A stretch of DNA of 64,000 nucleotides from contig OY540813.1 in assembly GCA_961205875.1 (NCBI GenBank), positions 4,001,001 to 4,065,000 on the forward strand, read 5' to 3'. A program made the position numbers and the translations under genes. This document shows positions 60,048 through 64,000 of the stretch, piece by piece. Source of the DNA: Sialis fuliginosa. Its lineage: Eukaryota; Arthropoda; Insecta; Megaloptera; Sialidae. Each line of letters opens with the position of its first letter. Position 1 is the stretch's first letter. Under the pieces are notes generated by a model, which was not told where the DNA came from, did no database searches, and worked only from the letters and a program-made list of their open reading frames with translations.

Positions 60048-61058
60048 CTTGACTTTTAGTTTTTCAGATGACATCAACAACTTTATTAGAGATATTGAAG
60101 TAGCAATGACATTAAAAAATGGTCGAAACGTTAATTCTAAAGGAGATCCATCCATCGGTATTTTAAATGCCAGAAATGTATAAAACACTGTTGTTATCAA
60201 AATAGAAGTGACGTTCAAGAGTGTACTAGGATTGTAACAATCATTTATAATTTTTATATGCTGAATATACGACATATAAACACCTCTGAAGTTTTTCATG
60301 CAAAAAACAAAATATTTGTCCCTAAAAATATTTTTAATTATAAAAATCAATAACATCAGTAAGGAGAACCCTCACTTTTTTACATCAAATTCGTTTAATA
60401 AGGGTTTATATTTAAAACGATGACGTAAAACCATTTTGACGTTTATATTTAAATTATCAAATAAGTAGTAATAAATTGTGCACAACAATGAAATTTCTGC
60501 TAATGAAAATAAAACGACAACAATTGAAATAGTACAAGAAAGAAGAATACAAAGCTGTTGAATTGTGATCGTTTCTTGGGCAACAATAAATGAAAATGCA
60601 ATTAACTGCGCCGACAAAGCTAGGCCCGTACAAAAAACGATAATTACAAACGGTTGAACTTTGAACCAAGAAATCTGTGTTTTTTTCAACAATAAAGATT
60701 CGTTTGAAATATGAATCAGATTATTGAGTTCTTTTATTTTTTTATCTTTTTGTAAAATCGATGTAATAACAGTAATTGTTGCAGAAATTGTATAAAAAAT
60801 ATCGTTAATTATATTGTACGTCATTAATTTATTATAAACATCGACATTTTCAATCAAGTTGTCTATTGCACTGATAAGAAGCGATATTAATGTAATGCAC
60901 TGTACTATCGATAGTACATATTTTTTTGTACTATGTATGAAAATTTGGTTGCGATGATTTTTATGAAAACACTGCCATGAAAAACAACATAATCCAACAA
61001 AGGAATTTAAAATATTCACTGGTTTTAATAAACAGATTACACAAATGTTTTTATCCAT
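60048..61058 (-). CDS. Gustatory receptor body F (two exons, no C-terminal exon of its own)
   Basis: Exons are 61058-60376 and 60321-60048, separated by a 54-bp phase-2 intron. It ends in the phase-0 donor AAG|GTAAAA after 319 codons. The start is ATG GAT AAA; the nine in-frame bases before it begin with TTG and are not needed. N-terminal block: ICVICLLKPVNILNSFVGL. Inner loop: FRGVYMSYIQHIKIINDCYNP. Exon 2 is 274 bp, exactly as in E and G. It is most similar to E. Splicing to 53118-52143, about 7 kb downstream, would give about 405 residues. No nearer C-terminal exon is visible. Confidence 0.8.
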
Positions 61059-62318
61059 TTTAAACAAGATTCAAGTATAAAATAATTTAATGTCTTGAGA
61101 AAACTGTGGATGATTGATGCATTACACATTTTCAATTACATTTAGTGGATTTATTTGTAATAAATAATAATACTGATTGAATGCCTTAAAGTAAATAAAC
61201 TTGATCAAAGTATGTTATCTACTTTTTAGGACGTATGAAATAAAATGATTGCTGCATAGAAGTTTCAATTCATCATGTTATTATATTTATATTTATGTAG
61301 TACATTAATCAGTGGCGTAACGAGAATTGGGGGAAGAGGGGAGTACATAATTTTTTTAATTTTTTTATACCAATTATTTTTAAATTGCCTTTTTCTCAAA
61401 ATTTCAATTATTTCTAGAGGTACAAATGAAAGTCCATTTTTTTTATATTTTGCACTACTCCATATACTACTCACACCACTGCCCCCCTCCTGGTTACGCC
61501 ACTGACATTATTGCACATACCTACGTCAAACATACAACAATAATTGCACATTAGCTAGTCTCTTTTATTTTTATCATAATTTTATATCATTATTTTGTTG
61601 TATAAAACACATATTTATACTTTGTTGTATACTGGAAACAAAGGGCGTACTTTGAAAACCCCATTTGATATATGTAGATAATGAGATATGTAAATGAAAT
61701 CAGGCATAATATAGTCATATGCATTCACCCCCCCCCCCCCATGCCTCATTAAATCTCATATACACTACCCTGAAAAAGTTTAAGACCACCTGAAAAAATG
61801 TCGATTTTCAGACTTTTTACTAATATTTTTGACTAGTTTATTCAATTCGTCTCTGTAATTTTTAGCTGTGAATGGCCCAATTTATTCAAAAAGACTATTT
61901 GTGCTTGCTTTTCTTTCGAAAATTGTTGTGCTTTCCATATATTCGTGTTTTCTGTAAAAAATATTTTTTTGGGAATCACACAATATTGAGGTTAGGTCAT
62001 TTGAAATGTGAAAACACTGCAATTTTCGGTGCAGAAAATCGAAACACAAGGTAATAATAAGCAGAGCTTCGAACCGGAACTGAACCGAAAACCGAAAACC
62101 GGAAAAACCGTTATTTTTTGCCGGAAGTGTACTTTATAATTTGGTATCTATTAACTTAAAAATGCATTTTTTTAACGGCAACGTTTTTATACCGACGCGG
62201 TATTTGTAAAAATTTAATAATTATTTTATTCGTATAAGAAAATTAAATATTTTGCAATTAAATGCTAATTTTAAGTTAATTAAAAATAAAACATAAATAA
62301 TTAAATACATCCACTTAC
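61059..62318. other. Spacer between receptor bodies F and G
   Basis: Contains the hAT MITE at 61310-61504, a C run (61728-61740) and, from about 61758, a phrase 'accctgaaaaagtttaagac' resembling a Tc1/mariner end. No receptor exon is found. Confidence 0.45.
61310..61504. mobile_element. hAT MITE, 195 bp
   Basis: Inverted ends 'cagtggcgtaac' and 'gttacgccactg', flanked by ACATTAAT/ACATTATT (8 bp, one mismatch). Same terminal type as the element at 47334. Confidence 0.88.
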
Positions 62319-63716
62319 TTTTATTCTTATTTCGTCGCAAGTCTTGCAAATTTTCAATACGACCAAAAAATAAGCAATAGTGTTGATAATAGGCCTTACA
62401 AACTTTGTTATTGGTAGAAAAGCCATGTAAGATTTAATTGTCAAAACTATATAAAACACTGCAGACACTAACATTCCCAAAAATGTAATCAACTTTCCAG
62501 GATTATGAAAATCGTTCGCGTCGTTTATATTTTTGATATAGGATGAATATAACCGTCTACATTTTCTTAGAAATTTTGCAATTTTTTCTGGTCTGTAGTA
62601 AAAAATAAATCCATTGAGACACAATATAATTTAAATAAGTATTTAGAATTTAGATAATTGTAATAACTTTTTATTATTTAATTACTATACTATTTTAATT
62701 TCGAACAACTGTTTTATTTATATTTTATTAATCAGTAACTATACACAAAAACTTTGTTTATATGTTATTTAAATTTAATATACAGGGTGAGTCATATCAG
62801 GTGGAACAAACTTGAACAATTGATCGAGAAAAATATTTCAAGGGGGTTCTCCAGACATTAAATAAAATTAATTTTAGGCAAAATCTTTGGGAGTCTGTAA
62901 CTCCCTCACGAAGAATTTCCGGACACATGTTCATATGAACTAAAATATTTTACTCGATCAACTGTTCAAGTTTGTTCCACCTAATATGACTCACTCTGTA
63001 TAATTTATTAGTTACCTTTTTTTAGAAAATTCTCCATTTTTGTTAACAATAAAACATCGATAATCAGAAAATAACAAATTATTTTCGTTCACGTAATTTT
63101 CCGATAAAATATTCTTAATAGAATTATTTAAATTTTTTATCAAAAAACACAAGACCCTTCCATACATTTCGACTTCAGATAAGTACAATAAAATTTGAAA
63201 CATCGAGAATGTACAAGAAATAAGAACCATTAATTGAGTAGTGCTAACTTTATCAATAACATAAACACAATGATAAAATTGACAAGACGTCGAGACCAAG
63301 CAAGCAAATAAAACAATCCATGGTTGGCTTTTGAACACAGATACATTTTCCTGTCTCCGAAATTCCGTCGACTTCGAAATAAAAATCAAATCGTTATAAT
63401 ATTCAATTTTCTGTTTTGAAGTATTAATTAAAATCAACAAAATAATCGTAGCAGATACTGAATATACTACATCATTTAAAATATTAATAAATAACAGAAT
63501 ATCACCGTTTATATATTGTTGAAGTACTACAAGCGAATGTATGGTTAAAACAAATAGGTTGATGAACCCGATTAAAGATAGAATAAAAGCTGTTTTGTTG
63601 AATCTAGCTTCTTGTTTTTTATATCCGTTATGAGGACATTCCAGAATGAAAGGACACAAGCCAACTAAGACGTTTATCGTATTTACTGGTTTTAGTAAAC
63701 AAACAACACATGCCAT
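62319..63716 (-). CDS. Gustatory receptor body G (two exons, no C-terminal exon of its own)
   Basis: Exons are 63716-63016 and 62592-62319 (phase-2 intron with a MITE inside), ending in the phase-0 donor AAA|GTAAGT after 325 codons. The start ATG gives MACVVCLLKPVNTINVLVG, which aligns with the N termini of E and F; in-frame TTG triplets upstream are not used. Inner loop: CRRLYSSYIKNINDANDFHNP. Exon 2 is 274 bp, as in E and F. G is the most divergent of the three. Splicing to the exons at 53118-52143 (9 kb away) would give about 411 residues. The frame is intact, so it is unlikely to be a decayed gene. Confidence 0.78.
62783..62998. mobile_element. Tc1/mariner-like MITE in the intron of receptor body G
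   Basis: Inverted ends of about 55 bases: 'cagggtgagtcatatcaggt' on the left and 'acctaatatgactcactctg' on the right, with TA on each side. The inner pair 'caattgatcgag'/'ctcgatcaactg' continues the symmetry. No transposase. Confidence 0.85.
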
Positions 63717-64000
63717 TTTATACGATTTTAATTGAATATACAATCACACACTTTGATTAAAATATTTTGTAATAATTCATATTAAATACGTATTTTTATA
63801 GTAATTTACTATATCTTAAACTCATAATGCATAATAGTATTTTTTTATTGAAGTGAATTAAAATTATAAGTCGTTACTTTAACGATTTTATCACTTTTAA
63901 TTTGTACATAATGTATGAGCTTTTAAACTAGAAAAATTATCTGAAAGCTTTTTAATAGATTTCATGTTAATAAATATAATACTGGGTGGATTAAAAAATG
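63717..64000. other. AT-rich DNA upstream of receptor body G
   Basis: No gene is seen. It should contain the promoter of body G; no clear core promoter motif was found. Confidence 0.35.

Noticed and set aside
61758-62060. A Tc1/mariner element
   Set aside because: One end-like phrase is present, but no matching inverse end or transposase was found.
55786-63716. E, F and G as simple pseudogenes that lost their ends
   Set aside because: All three keep open frames, equal 274-bp second exons and good phase-0 donors. Three independent losses leaving all of this intact is less likely than shared C-terminal exons.

Overview
The window is AT-rich, intron-containing arthropod DNA, almost certainly from an insect. 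Two things support this. It carries a tandem cluster of chemoreceptor genes ending in the insect gustatory receptor (GR) signature TYhhhhhQF, and its dispersed repeats (TCTG-rich heads; tails ending in a 'cgaagtcgcgggtaacagct' or 'gtgggcccagctagta' type sequence) are of a kind common in insect genomes. I could not settle the order of insect. All splice models were built by reading donors, acceptors and reading frame by eye.

Layout. Positions 1-22.6 kb hold no protein gene that I can support. They are a mosaic of DNA-transposon remnants (hAT-like elements with intact 8-bp target duplications, a pogo-like MITE), foldback elements, dispersed repeats, long C or G runs and a few GC-richer single-copy islands. 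From 22.6 to 27.7 kb on the minus strand lies a two-exon forkhead gene, best matched to FoxL1; its 4.3-kb intron is filled with nested MITEs. From 27.8 to 41.4 kb is repeat-rich again. It includes a candidate first exon of a small secreted protein at 35.9 kb and a 3.2-kb hAT element at 37.6-40.8 kb that has grown a satellite-like array of about 12 copies of a 184-bp unit.

From 41.5 kb to the right edge, everything coding is a minus-strand GR cluster. Genes A and B (41.5-46.8 kb) are a recent tandem duplicate pair and gene C (48.9-52.1 kb) is an older relative. Each of these three has its own four exons. Gene D (52.1-55.1 kb) has a long first exon and three short C-terminal exons. Upstream of D are three further intact receptor bodies, E, F and G (55.8-63.7 kb). 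Each has two exons, each ends at a good phase-0 donor, and none has a C-terminal exon of its own that I can find.

The best single explanation is that D, E, F and G form one alternatively spliced receptor locus. In it, several promoter-plus-body modules are joined to one shared set of C-terminal exons at 53118-52143. This is the arrangement known from Drosophila Gr39a, Gr23a and Gr28b. All four bodies end in the same phase. The two constant exons together (69+90 bp) equal exactly the single 159-bp exon of genes A-C. The locus may continue past the right edge.
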